The position numbers were made by a program, and so were the translations under genes. The notes beneath the pieces were generated by a model. It was not told the origin of the DNA, ran no database searches, and saw only the letters and a program-made list of their open reading frames with translations. DNA of 64,000 nucleotides. Source: Trinickia violacea. Its GTDB lineage: Bacteria > Pseudomonadota > Gammaproteobacteria > Burkholderiales > Burkholderiaceae. The stretch spans positions 1 to 64,000 of the forward strand of contig NZ_CP040078.1 of NCBI RefSeq assembly GCF_005280735.1, in the 5' to 3' direction. Below are positions 1 to 9,416 of the stretch, in pieces (the first letter of the stretch is position 1; each line of letters starts with the position of its first letter).

Positions 1-810
1 ATGAAGGCAGGGATTTCGGGGACTATGCTGTCCATGGCGATGCTTTCTGGATGTGCATCGATCGTAAGTGGCACGAACCAGATTGTGTCCGTGCAGACGG
101 TGAAGGACGGTGACCAGCTTGATGGTGCGTCGTGCAAACTTGAGAATAGCAAAGGTGTTTGGTTTATTAAGACACCGGGCTCGGTGGTCGTTCATCGTGC
201 ATATGGTGACCTCAGCGTGAGGTGCGAAAAGGATGGCATTGACCCGGGACTCGCTACGGTCAAATCGCATACGAAAGGAATGGCTTTCGGCAACCTCCTA
301 TTCGGCGGCGCGATCGGTGTCGGTGTAGATGTGGGTTCCGGGGCTGCTTACGACTACCCTACGGCCATTACCTTGAGCATGGGTCACACGTCGGTGATTG
401 ACTCGTTTCCGACCAAGGCGACTGCCACCGCGTCGCCAACAACAGCAGCTTCGATCACCACGGCAGGACCGCCGCAATCGGCTCCCGTCTCAGCGCATGT
501 CTCGACGAACCGTGGCAAGGAAGTGAGACTGTCGTGGCATGCGACGTGGAGCAAGCGCTGCGTCGGCGAGGAAGCGCCTAATCTGACGTTCATCCACGAA
601 CCGGCTCACGGACGTGTCGAAGTGCGCAGCGAACCGGTCCAACTTGCCAATACGGCATCCATGTCTGCCCCGTGCGACGGCGCGACGGTCCTCGGTATAG
701 TGGTGTACTACATCCCGAATACCGATTATCTCGGGCAAGATCAAGTCGAGTATAGAATTGCTTCGCGATACCGGACGTATACGCGCGAAGTTTCGATCCA
801 GATTAACTGA
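1..810 (+). CDS. Putative outer-membrane or periplasmic lipoprotein
   Basis: The first 20 residues form a short hydrophobic signal ending in the lipobox LSGC, so Cys18 is the likely lipidated residue. The early part (CASIVSGTNQ) resembles small Burkholderia lipoproteins of unknown role. A glycine-rich hydrophobic stretch sits near residues 95-115, a Thr/Ala/Pro linker near 135-170, and a beta-rich C-terminal domain follows with two cysteines that could pair. The reading frame begins at base 1 of the window, so an earlier start cannot be excluded. Function is not recognised. Confidence 0.7.
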   Translation: MKAGISGTMLSMAMLSGCASIVSGTNQIVSVQTVKDGDQLDGASCKLENSKGVWFIKTPGSVVVHRAYGDLSVRCEKDGIDPGLATVKSHTKGMAFGNLLFGGAIGVGVDVGSGAAYDYPTAITLSMGHTSVIDSFPTKATATASPTTAASITTAGPPQSAPVSAHVSTNRGKEVRLSWHATWSKRCVGEEAPNLTFIHEPAHGRVEVRSEPVQLANTASMSAPCDGATVLGIVVYYIPNTDYLGQDQVEYRIASRYRTYTREVSIQIN

Positions 811-900
811 CGACGCGACCGGCAAAACATCGCGACAATCCATTGCACATGAGAATACGCGGCCGATTTGCGACGCGACCATCTCTTGTGGGTCGATGCC

Positions 901-956
901 GTGTGAAAACGCATTGATCGCCTAGACGGAATCAACGTATTCAGGACGGGCGATTC
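901..956 (+). repeat. IS1182-type element left end
   Basis: This stretch directly precedes the transposase remnant at 957. It starts GTGTGAAAACGC and is repeated, imperfectly but over about 45 bases, at 15345. That pattern fits the terminal region of one insertion sequence family present twice. The matching right end was not found. Confidence 0.55.
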
Positions 957-1376
957 ATGAAGCGATTCGTTGAAGGTGATGACCGCAAGCAGGTAACGCT
1001 ACTGCCCGAGTGTCTGGACGATTTCGTTGCCGAGGACAACCCGGTCAGGATCGTCGAGGCCTTTGTTGAAGAACTTGAACTGGAAACACTCGGTTTCGTC
1101 GGCGTTACGCCATCAACAACGAGCCGCTCGTCCTACCATCCGGCAGTGCTACTGAAGATATACATCTACGGCTACTTGAACCGGATTCAATCGAGCCGCC
1201 GCCTTGAGCGTGAATGCCAACGCAATATCGAGCTGATGTGGCTGACTGGCCGTCTCGCGCCGGACTTCACAATGCAGCACGGAATCTGCTCCCCCCGACT
1301 TCGCGTTTCATGTTTCCATACAGCCTCGACCCAAAGCAGTCAGTTAATCTTGCCTAAAGCGGCCATTCCGAAATAG
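957..1376 (+). pseudogene. Truncated IS1182-family transposase
   Basis: The first ~104 residues match the N-terminal region of IS1182-type transposases: an opening MKRFVEGDDRKQVTLLPECL, then YHPAVLLKIYIYGYL and SSRRLERECQRNIELMW. After RLAPDF (near base 1270) the similarity stops and the frame continues as unrelated sequence to a stop at 1376. The DDE catalytic domain is absent, so the element cannot transpose by itself. Confidence 0.8.
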
Positions 1377-1415
1377 TCAGGTGCGGTGCAATTTGATCAA
1401 CTCAGGCGCATACCA

Positions 1416-1919
1416 ATGAAAATCGGCTGTACTTGCGGCGCGGTCATCATCGACCAAACCGATTACCTCGCCTATAAGGGGCACCTAGTGGCTGACGAGG
1501 ACTGGGAAGACTTTGCCGAGTCGAGTCGATCGCTTGGCGAGATCGATCAGTCGTTCGTGCGGCACTGCTATCAATGCACGTCGTGCGGCAGACTGTACGT
1601 CGACGATCACGATCGGCGGTTGCTGGCATTTGTGCCCGAAACGACAGTGCCCCAATCGGCGCTGAAGTCTATCAAAGGGACTCTGTGGAAGGCACCGTTG
1701 ATCGGCAGGTGGACTTCCGCGCCACTCGCCGGTGAATCAAAAGGAAACCTTTACTGCAACGGCGGGGACGGCGTCGTTGAGCAATACGACACTTGGGAGG
1801 CGCTCGAACAAGCCTACTTTGCGTTGTTCTTTCGGCTGAAAGGGCTCGGTTTGCTCAGATCGGCGCTGCTTCATAACGGCAGCAAGCAGGTCCATGCGTG
1901 GGCAGATACCGACCACTAG
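1416..1919 (+). CDS. Hypothetical protein with paired cysteines
   Basis: A 167-residue protein from the ATG at 1416; a GTG ten codons upstream (1386) is a weaker alternative. It opens with CTCG and has a later CYQCTSCG cluster, which suggests a small zinc-binding fold. Codon use is that of a real gene. It lies just behind the broken IS1182 transposase and has no obvious partner. No function is recognised. Confidence 0.6.
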   Translation: MKIGCTCGAVIIDQTDYLAYKGHLVADEDWEDFAESSRSLGEIDQSFVRHCYQCTSCGRLYVDDHDRRLLAFVPETTVPQSALKSIKGTLWKAPLIGRWTSAPLAGESKGNLYCNGGDGVVEQYDTWEALEQAYFALFFRLKGLGLLRSALLHNGSKQVHAWADTDH

Positions 1920-1997
1920 TCGCATGTTCATGCGTGGGCATCCAGGCGATTTCGACAGCGGGCGCGAGCGACCGAAATTTGCCGACTTCTGCTTAGC

Positions 1998-2333
1998 TTA
2001 ATGCCTTGATTTCGGGGAATAATCGGTGGATTCCGATGGGACCCATTCAGCACTTTCCGCATCGAAGGTGTAACCGGCGATCGGCATTACGCTCAGTTGG
2101 TAAAGTTCATCTTTCTCATCGCGTATCGCCAGCCAAGCAGTTGGCTGAACGCCATAGACTTGCTCAGCATCTCTCTTGGCCTCGTTCACAGTCGGGTACC
2201 AGTGATCGCCTTCAACTTGGCGCTTCGAAAAAGAGAAGTAACGGATGAGCAAAACACCATCCGTCAGCCCAAGGATCAGGATCGATTCTATGTTTGGCAA
2301 TTCCTGGGAGTTGGCCTTCGCCCACAAGCGCAT
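1998..2333 (-). CDS. Hypothetical 111-residue protein
   Basis: A compact acidic protein with no signal peptide or membrane segment and a WYPTVNEAKRDAEQVYG stretch. Its codon choice and amino-acid mix look real, but no family is recognised. It stands alone between an orphan gene and a non-coding region with degenerate short repeats. Confidence 0.55.
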   Translation of the reverse strand: MRLWAKANSQELPNIESILILGLTDGVLLIRYFSFSKRQVEGDHWYPTVNEAKRDAEQVYGVQPTAWLAIRDEKDELYQLSVMPIAGYTFDAESAEWVPSESTDYSPKSRH

Positions 2334-2764
2334 CGTTTCCTCGAAAGTTTTGCTTTCGCGCCAATTGTCAGCGATCTAGCCATCGAAGTCGAATGACCGG
2401 TTGAATCCGCAGCGGCACTCTGCTCACCAGCGTTCGGCAGCACGCGACCCACTGCAGCCGGTCGCCCGGTCGGGCATCCAAGGGCAGCTAACAGGGTCAT
2501 CCGGTCATCCACGCCCGCTTCTCGGGGGGAAGCAGTTCGGCCACTCCTGACATTCGCGTATCCGCCATCGTGAGGCGGCGGCTACAGACTGCATTCCTGA
2601 CGTTCGCTCGTCAGCAGCTGCGAGTGACAGCTCTCGCTGCAATCAGATGCGTACTTGCGACCTCTTGCCGACATTCGGATCAACGCGACGGTAACGGTCG
2701 CTGTCAAGGTCAGGCGGCCGCTCATCGACGCCGGTTCCCTCGCTGCTTGTTGCGGGCATTCGGA
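2334..2764. other. Non-coding stretch with degenerate short repeats
   Basis: No convincing gene. A motif close to GACATTCGGATC recurs in variant form at about 2547, 2597, 2667 and 2752. The text resembles decayed sequence often found between scattered genes in Burkholderia-type genomes. No terminator or promoter was identified with confidence. Confidence 0.4.
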
Positions 2765-3334
2765 TCAGCTTTCGTTGTGCGGAACGGTTATGCGGCGACG
2801 GGTGCGGGCCTCAACGTCGTACACGTTAAAGTCATTCATCGTTCTGCCATAGAGGTGCAGACTGACCGCGCGGGGCCGCTCAGTTGGAACGCCGGTAACG
2901 TGAATGTGATCGGGATTGGGTACGAAGCTGGTTACGGATCCGCTCCGTAACAGGACGATACCCCCACGCACCAGGTCAATCTCTTTGTCGGCTCCTCGAT
3001 CTGGTGACACCCTCACATAGGCGCGCTCCTCCAAAACGCCTTCGACCACGCCGACGACACCCCAACTTCCATGGTCGTGCACCGGTGTCCATTGACCTGG
3101 AAGCCAAACGAGTGCGTACAGCGAGAGCGCTTTATTCGGGGCCTCATAGATGAGGTTACGGGTATAGCCCGCGTCGCTGCTCAGATAGTGATGCGGTCGC
3201 AAAAACGTACTGGCATGCACGATTAGATCGAGCATCAGCGGAGCGAGCGCAAGTACGCAGTCGTCCGGCTCCGACTGGAGATCACAGCGAGCGGTGGCTT
3301 GGTTGATGAAGCTGTCGAGAACGTCTGAGGTCAT
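2765..3334 (-). CDS. Cysteine dioxygenase-type cupin (thiol dioxygenase)
   Basis: A 189-residue single-domain cupin of the bacterial thiol dioxygenase group, which oxidise cysteine or 3-mercaptopropionate to sulfinates using Fe(II) held by three histidines. The HDH pair at His86/His88 begins the first cupin motif (HDHGSWGVVGVVEG) and the IH at His145 is the likely third ligand. Length fits the family (about 190-200). No adjacent sulfur genes tell which thiol is used; substrate is inferred only at family level. Confidence 0.75.
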   Translation of the reverse strand: MTSDVLDSFINQATARCDLQSEPDDCVLALAPLMLDLIVHASTFLRPHHYLSSDAGYTRNLIYEAPNKALSLYALVWLPGQWTPVHDHGSWGVVGVVEGVLEERAYVRVSPDRGADKEIDLVRGGIVLLRSGSVTSFVPNPDHIHVTGVPTERPRAVSLHLYGRTMNDFNVYDVEARTRRRITVPHNES

Positions 3335-3655
3335 GGGTATTTTGTGCCTCGATTCGGCTTAGTGCGGTGTGCCTCAGGATCTTCCTGTGGGGAGCGTTCC
3401 GGGCTCCAACCCGCGAGCGCCGTACGTACCGCATTTGGGGCTATTGCTACTCTTTGTGCCGTTCGGGAGCGCACATAGCGAGGTACGCCAGGCGCTGACC
3501 CGTCGACACAGCGCGGCACGGTGCAGAAATACTCAACACGGCGTCAGGAGCAGGGGACCGTAGCAAACAGCATGCCACCGTTCGGCGAACTCGACGATCA
3601 GAGTCGCGTTCTTTGACACCCCGTCGACCCCGGCACCTGAATGTCGGGAGAGGCC
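3335..3655. other. Intergenic region before the IS30 element
   Basis: About 320 bases between the dioxygenase start and the IS30 left end. Short open frames here lack gene-like composition and ribosome-binding sites. It should contain the promoter of the dioxygenase, but I cannot pick it out. Confidence 0.35.
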
Positions 3656-4884
3656 TGCGGATTCAACCGGTCGATGCAACACACTAGTCGCTGCGTAAGC
3701 AGTGGAGGTGTTGCAAATGAAGCAGAGACGGCGGATTTACTACACAGACTGCCAGAAGGCGTTGATGTGGGAGCGGTGGCGCAAAGGCGACACGCTTCAT
3801 CAGATTGCCAGACTGTTCGATCGCTACCACTCGTCTATACAAGGGATTCTCGCGAAGACCGGCGGAATCCAGCCAGCACAACGACACCGCTCCAGGCTTG
3901 CCTTGACGCTTGCCGAACGAGAGGAGATTTCCCGCGCAGTAGTCGCCGGCCACTCAATCCGATCTATAGCAGCCCGACTAGGGCGTGCCCCATCTACTAT
4001 CAGCCGCGAGGTCCGGCGAAATGGTGGAAGCCAGTGCTATCGGGCGAACCAGGCTGACCAGCTCGCGTGGGAGCGCGCACAGCGCCCAAAGACATGTAAG
4101 CTCGTCAGAAATCGAACGCTCGCCCAGGTGGTGGCCAGCAAGCTTCGACTGCAGTGGTCGCCAGAACAGATTGCGGGTTGGCTTAAGCACGTGTATGCGG
4201 TCAACAAGGACTATCAGGTGTCGCACGAGACAATCTATCGGAGCCTTTATATCCAGGCCCGTGGTGCGCTTAAAAGAGAGCTGCTGGAACACCTACGGCG
4301 TTCACGCGGCATGCGTAGATCGCGCCAACACACACTGAAGACCGAAGACCGTACGAACATCCGGGATGCCGTATCGATCAGTAATCGCCCTGCCACGGCA
4401 GAGGATCGCGCGATACCCGGGCACTGGGAAGGCGATTTGCTGTTCGGCAGCGCCAACAGCCAGATTGCAACACTCGTCGAACGCCGGACCCGGTTCGTGA
4501 TGCTGGTGAAGATTGCCAGCAAGGACTCTGAGGCTGTAGTCAACGCTCTAATAAGGCACGCCGGCAAGCTGCCGCAGGAATTGTACAAATCGCTGACTTG
4601 GGATCGTGGCACAGAGATGGCTGATCACAAGCGCTTCACTGTCGCGACCGACATCAAGGTCTATTTCTGCGATCCTCAGAATCCTTGGCAACGCGGCACG
4701 AACGAAAACACGAACGGGCTCTTGAGACAGTACTTCCCAAAAGGAACCGATCTCTCTGTCTATTCGCAGGCGAAACTCAACGCCGTCGCCAGGCGACTCA
4801 ACGAACGTCCGCGTAAAACACTAAACTTCGACACACCAGCTGAACGATTCCATCAAGCCGTTGCATCGACCGGTTGAATCCGCA
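3656..4884 (+). mobile_element. Complete IS30-family insertion sequence
   Basis: The element is bounded by perfect 25-base inverted repeats (3656-3680 and 4860-4884) whose inner part reads ATTCAACCGGTCGATGCAA. The flanks carry CC on both sides, which could be a 2-base target duplication. It holds one intact transposase. Perfect repeats and an undamaged gene suggest a recent, possibly still active copy. Confidence 0.9.
3717..4877 (+). CDS. IS30-family transposase
   Basis: A 386-residue transposase. Two helix-turn-helix regions lie at about 10-45 and 65-105 (SIRSIAARLGRAPSTISREV), followed by the DDE catalytic core: Asp240 in GHWEGDLLFG, Asp296 in LTWDRGTE and Glu330 in GTNENTNGLLRQYFP, the usual IS30 signature. 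The ATG at 3717 follows GGAGG by eight bases; a GTG at 3702 also opens the frame but overlaps that ribosome-binding site. The stop lies inside the right inverted repeat region. Confidence 0.93.
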   Translation: MKQRRRIYYTDCQKALMWERWRKGDTLHQIARLFDRYHSSIQGILAKTGGIQPAQRHRSRLALTLAEREEISRAVVAGHSIRSIAARLGRAPSTISREVRRNGGSQCYRANQADQLAWERAQRPKTCKLVRNRTLAQVVASKLRLQWSPEQIAGWLKHVYAVNKDYQVSHETIYRSLYIQARGALKRELLEHLRRSRGMRRSRQHTLKTEDRTNIRDAVSISNRPATAEDRAIPGHWEGDLLFGSANSQIATLVERRTRFVMLVKIASKDSEAVVNALIRHAGKLPQELYKSLTWDRGTEMADHKRFTVATDIKVYFCDPQNPWQRGTNENTNGLLRQYFPKGTDLSVYSQAKLNAVARRLNERPRKTLNFDTPAERFHQAVASTG

Positions 4885-4928
4885 CCGAGCTTCGGTCGTA
4901 CGGCGCCGATGTTCGATCGTCTCTTCTT

Positions 4929-5003
4929 GGGCGAACCCGGAAATTCTTCTCCCACTGCCGAGGCCCAGTGTCGGAGGGACATCGAATTTCCGTAGTCGAC
5001 CCG
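4929..5003 (+). repeat. Dispersed repeat, copy A
   Basis: About 75 bases starting near GGGCGAACCCGGAAATTC that match the stretch at 6918-6991 imperfectly but over the full length (shared blocks CGAACCCGGAAATT, TGTCGGAG and TCGAATTTC). It lies between the IS30 right end and the sensor kinase stop. Confidence 0.6.
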
Positions 5004-5101
5004 TCTGAGCCATTCAAGCGCCACCGACGAACGTCCGATTGTCGGCATAGTACGGACCCTTTCGATGGCGCCACGAAAACCGCGCGAAAACAGGGGGACT
5101 G

Positions 5102-6595
5102 TCATTCTTCCGGCGCGTTCCCGGTGATCGATGGAAGACTGAACTCGAATGTTGCGCTGTATCCGGCATTGTTCATCGCACGCAGTTCTCCGCCGTGAGC
5201 TCGAACAATTGAACGGCATATCGACAACCCAACGCCCATGCCCTCAGGTTTCGTGGTGAAAAAAGGCTCAAAGAGCTTGCTGGCGTTCTCAGCATCAATC
5301 CCCTTTCCCGAATCTTGCACCGCGACAATCACACTGCCCTCGTCGCTGCGGCGCAACTCTATCAAGAGCTCGCGAGCCCGATCCTCAACGTTGACCATCG
5401 CCTGGATGCCATTCATGATCAGATTAGTCATCACTTGCGCCAACTGGATCCGATCGCCGAGGACGACGGGCAGGCCTGTCGCAAGCTTCGTTTTCAACGT
5501 AACGCTGTGATTCAAGACCTCGCGTTGCACGAGGGGGATAACGTCGTTGACCACCTCGTTGATCTCAAGTCGCGTCATCTGTGGGGGTGTCCGCTTGGCT
5601 AGCATGCGCACGCGCCGGAAAAGTTCCGCCAAGCGTTTGCTTTCATTAACGACGCGTCGTAGGCAGGTCAGTGCCTCCTCCAAGTTGGGCGCGTCCCGGT
5701 CGAGCCATCGCAGAGACGCTGTGGTGTAAGCGGTGATCTCGCAAAGCGGCTGCGCAAGTTCGTGAGCCAACGATGCACCCAATTCCCCCGCCGTCGTCAA
5801 ACGAGCCACGTGGTGCAGCGCTTCTTCCTTCCGCTTGCGTTCAGTAATATCGGTGCTCGTTTCGAGCGTCGCGATCGGTCGACCCTGATCATTTCGCAGC
5901 AGCGCCCAGCGGGTTTCCACTGCGGCTTGTAACCCATCTCGCCGGGTATTGATCAATTCTCCCTCCCAGCGGCCCGTTGCAAACAGAGATTCCTTGATAT
6001 CACCAAGCGCCACGGGAAAACGCGTGCGCAGGACAGAGTCAGCAACCTTGCCGAGCACCTCTTCCTTCTTCCATCCGTAAAGCGCTTCAGCGCCGTTGTT
6101 CCAGTAGGTAATGACGTCATCCATATCGCGAACCATCACGCTATCGCGGGTGAGGTCGAGAAGCTGCGCCTGCTTCCGATGGAATTCACTTAGTTGGCGA
6201 GCCCGGTGCACGAGCGAGGTAACAACGAGGGATGTGGTGAGGAAAGCAACCAATGCTGCGACATCCTGCACGCTATTTACTCGGAAGCTGAAGATCGGTA
6301 GCGTAAAGAAAAAGTCGAGGCAGCCAACAGCAATCACCGAAAATATGGCTGAGCAAACGAGGCAGTTCATTAGAGACAGCAGCAAGATCTCAATCAGATA
6401 GACAAACGCCGCGACCGTCAAGCCGACACCAAATCGGAAACACAGCCATGTCGAAAGCGCCAAGCCAATGCCACCGCCGGACAAGATTTTGGCAATCGCG
6501 CGCGATCTAGCGATCCGGTCGGCCTTCGTGTCTGGGTGCATCATTTGGTACGCACGGTACGCAAAGCGATCGTTCATTCCAGTATTGAGTTTCAT
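5102..6595 (-). CDS. Orphan membrane-bound PAS sensor histidine kinase
   Basis: A 497-residue kinase. Residues ~35-130 contain four hydrophobic segments resembling the DUF4118/KdpD-type membrane unit, then a PAS domain (~140-255, ending DITERK), a dimerisation domain with phospho-acceptor His278 in LAHELAQPL, and a catalytic ATPase domain with N box NLIMNG, G1 box DSGKGI and G2 box GVGLSI. No response regulator gene is next to it, so its partner is elsewhere. The start ATG follows a GGGG run by a few bases. It is flanked by two copies of one dispersed repeat, suggesting it arrived with mobile DNA. Confidence 0.9.
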   Translation of the reverse strand: MKLNTGMNDRFAYRAYQMMHPDTKADRIARSRAIAKILSGGGIGLALSTWLCFRFGVGLTVAAFVYLIEILLLSLMNCLVCSAIFSVIAVGCLDFFFTLPIFSFRVNSVQDVAALVAFLTTSLVVTSLVHRARQLSEFHRKQAQLLDLTRDSVMVRDMDDVITYWNNGAEALYGWKKEEVLGKVADSVLRTRFPVALGDIKESLFATGRWEGELINTRRDGLQAAVETRWALLRNDQGRPIATLETSTDITERKRKEEALHHVARLTTAGELGASLAHELAQPLCEITAYTTASLRWLDRDAPNLEEALTCLRRVVNESKRLAELFRRVRMLAKRTPPQMTRLEINEVVNDVIPLVQREVLNHSVTLKTKLATGLPVVLGDRIQLAQVMTNLIMNGIQAMVNVEDRARELLIELRRSDEGSVIVAVQDSGKGIDAENASKLFEPFFTTKPEGMGVGLSICRSIVRAHGGELRAMNNAGYSATFEFSLPSITGNAPEE

Positions 6596-7105
6596 GGGAA
6601 CCCCAGTCGCCGATCCGACAGCTCCGTCAGACGCAGACGGTGAACCACGCGGTCGTCTTCTCCCCTATTAGCAGAATTGGGGCGCCATTCTGACTCCGCC
6701 GTGCGAGCTTACTCGCATCAGCCCCCCTGTCCATCGGCGGCAACCCTCCTGTGAGTCCTCACCTATCGCTAAATCCCCTTTTTTCCGCTTCACCTTGGCT
6801 CAGCTGGATCGACTGATGCCGATTTCGTCTTCTCACATACCATTTCGTAACGGCGGTAAAGACTGCTTAGGGCTTGAGTCGCGACATTCGCAATGACCAG
6901 CCGCAATGTCCGAAGTTGGCCGAACCCGGAAATTTTTTGCCACCGCCAGGCTCTGTTGTCGGAGTAACCTCGAATTTCGCTAGCCGCCCCTGAAGGGACA
7001 TCTGCGCCCGACTCGCAGCCGTCCGCTCACAGGCGTGGAGCGGTCCTCGTCGTCACTGACGATCACCACGCAGTTATTTGCGTGCGGGTCTATGCCACAA
7101 TAGTT
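6596..7105. other. Intergenic region with mobile-DNA remains
   Basis: Roughly 500 bases without an intact gene between the kinase start and the heptosyltransferase. The left half shows nothing recognisable. The right half holds repeat copy B and the IS110 remnant described separately. Confidence 0.5.
6918..6991 (+). repeat. Dispersed repeat, copy B
   Basis: Partner of the repeat at 4929-5003, in the same orientation. The text just after it runs into an IS110 transposase remnant, so the repeat may be part of an old IS110-type element. Confidence 0.6.
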
Positions 7106-7108
7106 CAT
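7031..7108 (-). pseudogene. IS110-family transposase N-terminal remnant
   Basis: On the minus strand the ATG at 7108 opens MNYCGIDPHANNCVVIVSDD, which is the characteristic start of IS110-type transposases: the first Asp of their DEDD site lies in the CGID block. Similarity ends after about 23-25 residues, where the sequence passes toward the repeat at 6918-6991. Only the first catalytic Asp remains. Confidence 0.6.
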
Positions 7109-7149
7109 GTCGCTCTCCGCAGGGTCGAAGTGCTTTTCGCAAACTGACT

Positions 7150-8115
7150 ATGAAGCGAATCCTGATCATTAAAGTCACGTCCCTCGGCGATATTGTGCAG
7201 GCGCAACCGGTTGTTTCCGACCTGCGGCGCGCCTTTCCCGGCGTGAAGGTCGACTGGGCCGCCGACGAGATGTTTGCCGACGTTGCCCGCTGGAACGTCG
7301 GAATAGATCGAGTCCTTTGCGCACCGTTGCGCCGCTTCAAGAAGGAGCGCAGATGGGAGAACCTGAAAGCGATCGCTTCGGCGATTGTCGAGCTGAGGCG
7401 GGAACGATACGACGTCGTGATCGATATTCACGGCGTTTATAAAAGCGCCATCATTGCTGTTCTGGCGCGCTCATCGCGCCGTCTGGGCTATCGGTCGCGC
7501 GATCTCGGCGAACGCGGCGCGGCGTTTGCCTATACCGGACGGTTTTCCCGCCCGGAGTGCCATGCGTGGCACGGCATGCGCGTGAGCGTCGCCGAGGCGC
7601 TTGGCTATCGGCTGGAGGGGCCGCCAGTCTATAACCTGCAGCTGCCACGTGCCGAAGCGGACGTGGGTGCCACACGCACCGCTCCTCCGGTCGCGATTCT
7701 GTTTCACGCAACTTCCAATGACGAGAAGAAGTGGCCGGCGACCCACTGGGCCGCTGTCGCACGCGAATTGACCGAACGAGGCTTTCGTGTCGTATTGCCG
7801 TGGGGCACGCCGAAAGAACGGAGTGAGGCCAGCCTGATCGCGTCGCAGGCGCCAAGCGCCGCGCTGTTACCACCGATGAGTGTCGTCGAAATCGCGCAGG
7901 CGATCGAGGCCGCCGCGCTGGTCGTCGGCGTAGACACAGGCTTTGTTCACCTCGCACACGCGCTGCGCAAGCGCACAGTGATGATTTTTGTGGCGACGTC
8001 GCCGGAGCATTGCGGAATCCATAGCCCGCCCCATTCGGTGTCGGTTGGCGATGGCCGGAGCGCGCCCTCAGTTATGGACGCGCTCCGGGCCATAAACAAC
8101 GTGCATGGCCAATAG
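7150..8115 (+). CDS. waaC: Lipopolysaccharide heptosyltransferase I-like glycosyltransferase
   Basis: A 321-residue family 9 glycosyltransferase, expected to add heptose to the inner core of lipopolysaccharide at the inner face of the cytoplasmic membrane. The N-terminal half starts MKRILIIKVTSLGDIVQAQP, the WaaC-type opening with GD dipeptide. The C-terminal half contains the donor-binding segment VVGVDTGFVHLAHAL. The ATG at 7150 gives the family start; a TTG at 7078 would add 24 unlikely residues reading through the IS110 remnant. No other lipopolysaccharide genes are adjacent, so this may be a relocated or second copy. Confidence 0.8.
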   Translation: MKRILIIKVTSLGDIVQAQPVVSDLRRAFPGVKVDWAADEMFADVARWNVGIDRVLCAPLRRFKKERRWENLKAIASAIVELRRERYDVVIDIHGVYKSAIIAVLARSSRRLGYRSRDLGERGAAFAYTGRFSRPECHAWHGMRVSVAEALGYRLEGPPVYNLQLPRAEADVGATRTAPPVAILFHATSNDEKKWPATHWAAVARELTERGFRVVLPWGTPKERSEASLIASQAPSAALLPPMSVVEIAQAIEAAALVVGVDTGFVHLAHALRKRTVMIFVATSPEHCGIHSPPHSVSVGDGRSAPSVMDALRAINNVHGQ

Positions 8116-8353
8116 AGCTCACGCGATTCCGACATCCGAGACGCACACCGCAAGCGGGGGCTGGCATGCGGCCGCCGAGTTGGGCGCAAGCGTCACGGCA
8201 GCGCCGTCGTACTGGCGCGCCGCGCCGCGTGAACATCCGCATCTGTTCGAGGACACCCGCTACGGTGCACGCTGAACGACACCCTTCCGTTCGCGATGTA
8301 CGGCTGCCCCGGCTTCGCCGAGGCGCCGTACCCGGAACGTCGGCCTGCTCGCT

Positions 8354-9238
8354 CTAGATTTGCAAATGCTGGCTGACGTAATCGATGAAAACGCGCAGCT
8401 TTGGCGACGAATAACGGCTTGCCGGCCACAAGATCCAGAAGGTGACGGTCTGGTCGATGAAATCGTCGAGCACGATCTGCAACGCACCGCTCGCCAGTGC
8501 CTCCCGCACGAGGAAGGTCGGCAGGAAGGCGAGGCCCTTGTTTTGAAGCGCCAGAAAGCCCAGCACTTCAATGGTGTTGCTGACGAAGGTTTGCGGCAGC
8601 TCCGGCTCGGCTTCCGACGCAGCAAGCTGAAACGGCCAGCGCTCCAGCTTGCCGCTAGCGGGAAATTTATGCAGTAGACAAGCGTGTCGAACGAGTTCGG
8701 AAGGGTGCGCGGGTATGCCGTGCTGCTTGAGATAACCGGGCGAAGCAACCAGCACCTGACCGCACGAGCCGAGGCGCCGCGATACCAGCCTCGAGTCGTG
8801 CTGCTCGCCGGTGCGTATGACCGCATCGAAGCCTTCTTCGATGACATCCACCATGCGATCGGAGAGATCGACATCGAGCTCGATGTCCGGGTACTGCATC
8901 ATGAACCCGTCGAGCGCCGGCATGATCAGCCCAGAGAGTTGCGGCGTGCTGATCCGCAGCCTGCCGCGCGGACTGCCGGCGGCGTCGGACAACTCGGCTT
9001 CCGCCGCTTCGACTTCGCCGAGGATGCGTCGGCACCTTTCCAGAAACAACGCACCTTCGGACGTCAGCGTGATGCTGCGCGTGCTGCGGTGAAAGAGCCG
9101 CACGCCTAGTCGTTCCTCGGTGCGCGCAATGCTTTTGCCGACAGCTGAAGACGACACGCCGAGCAGACGTCCCGCCTCGGTAAAGCTGCGGGTCTCTGCC
9201 ACCTGCACAAACATCGCAATCCCGCTGAGGCTGTCCAT
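8354..9238 (-). CDS. LysR-family transcriptional regulator
   Basis: 294 residues. The N-terminal winged helix-turn-helix covers about residues 3-60 (FVQVAETRSFTEAGRLLGVS) and the rest is a periplasmic-binding-like effector domain (from ~90) containing the usual SGLIMPALDGFM and GEQHDSRLVSRRLG segments. It is divergent from the Old Yellow Enzyme gene at 9417, the classic arrangement for a LysR regulator and its target, and an inverted repeat lies between them. Confidence 0.9.
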   Translation of the reverse strand: MDSLSGIAMFVQVAETRSFTEAGRLLGVSSSAVGKSIARTEERLGVRLFHRSTRSITLTSEGALFLERCRRILGEVEAAEAELSDAAGSPRGRLRISTPQLSGLIMPALDGFMMQYPDIELDVDLSDRMVDVIEEGFDAVIRTGEQHDSRLVSRRLGSCGQVLVASPGYLKQHGIPAHPSELVRHACLLHKFPASGKLERWPFQLAASEAEPELPQTFVSNTIEVLGFLALQNKGLAFLPTFLVREALASGALQIVLDDFIDQTVTFWILWPASRYSSPKLRVFIDYVSQHLQI

Positions 9239-9261
9239 TAGCGCGTCCCGAGGTCTTTGAA

Positions 9262-9279
9262 AGACATTGGCAAATGTCT
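9262..9279. promoter_or_regulatory. Candidate LysR operator
   Basis: AGACATT, four bases, AATGTCT: a perfect 7-4-7 inverted repeat about 24 bases upstream of the LysR start and 138 upstream of the reductase start. Size and position fit a LysR recognition site controlling both divergent genes. Binding is inferred. Confidence 0.5.
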
Positions 9280-9416
9280 CAATTGCGGACTGAAGTGTCC
9301 TAGATATTCGGAACCTTAGCCTATTTTTCTCATGTCAGTCCGTCCATACACTTCTCCTCAAGGTCGAAAGCCCGCTGTTGATCAAGCGTCACCAGCCTCT
9401 CAATCTCGAGGAAATC

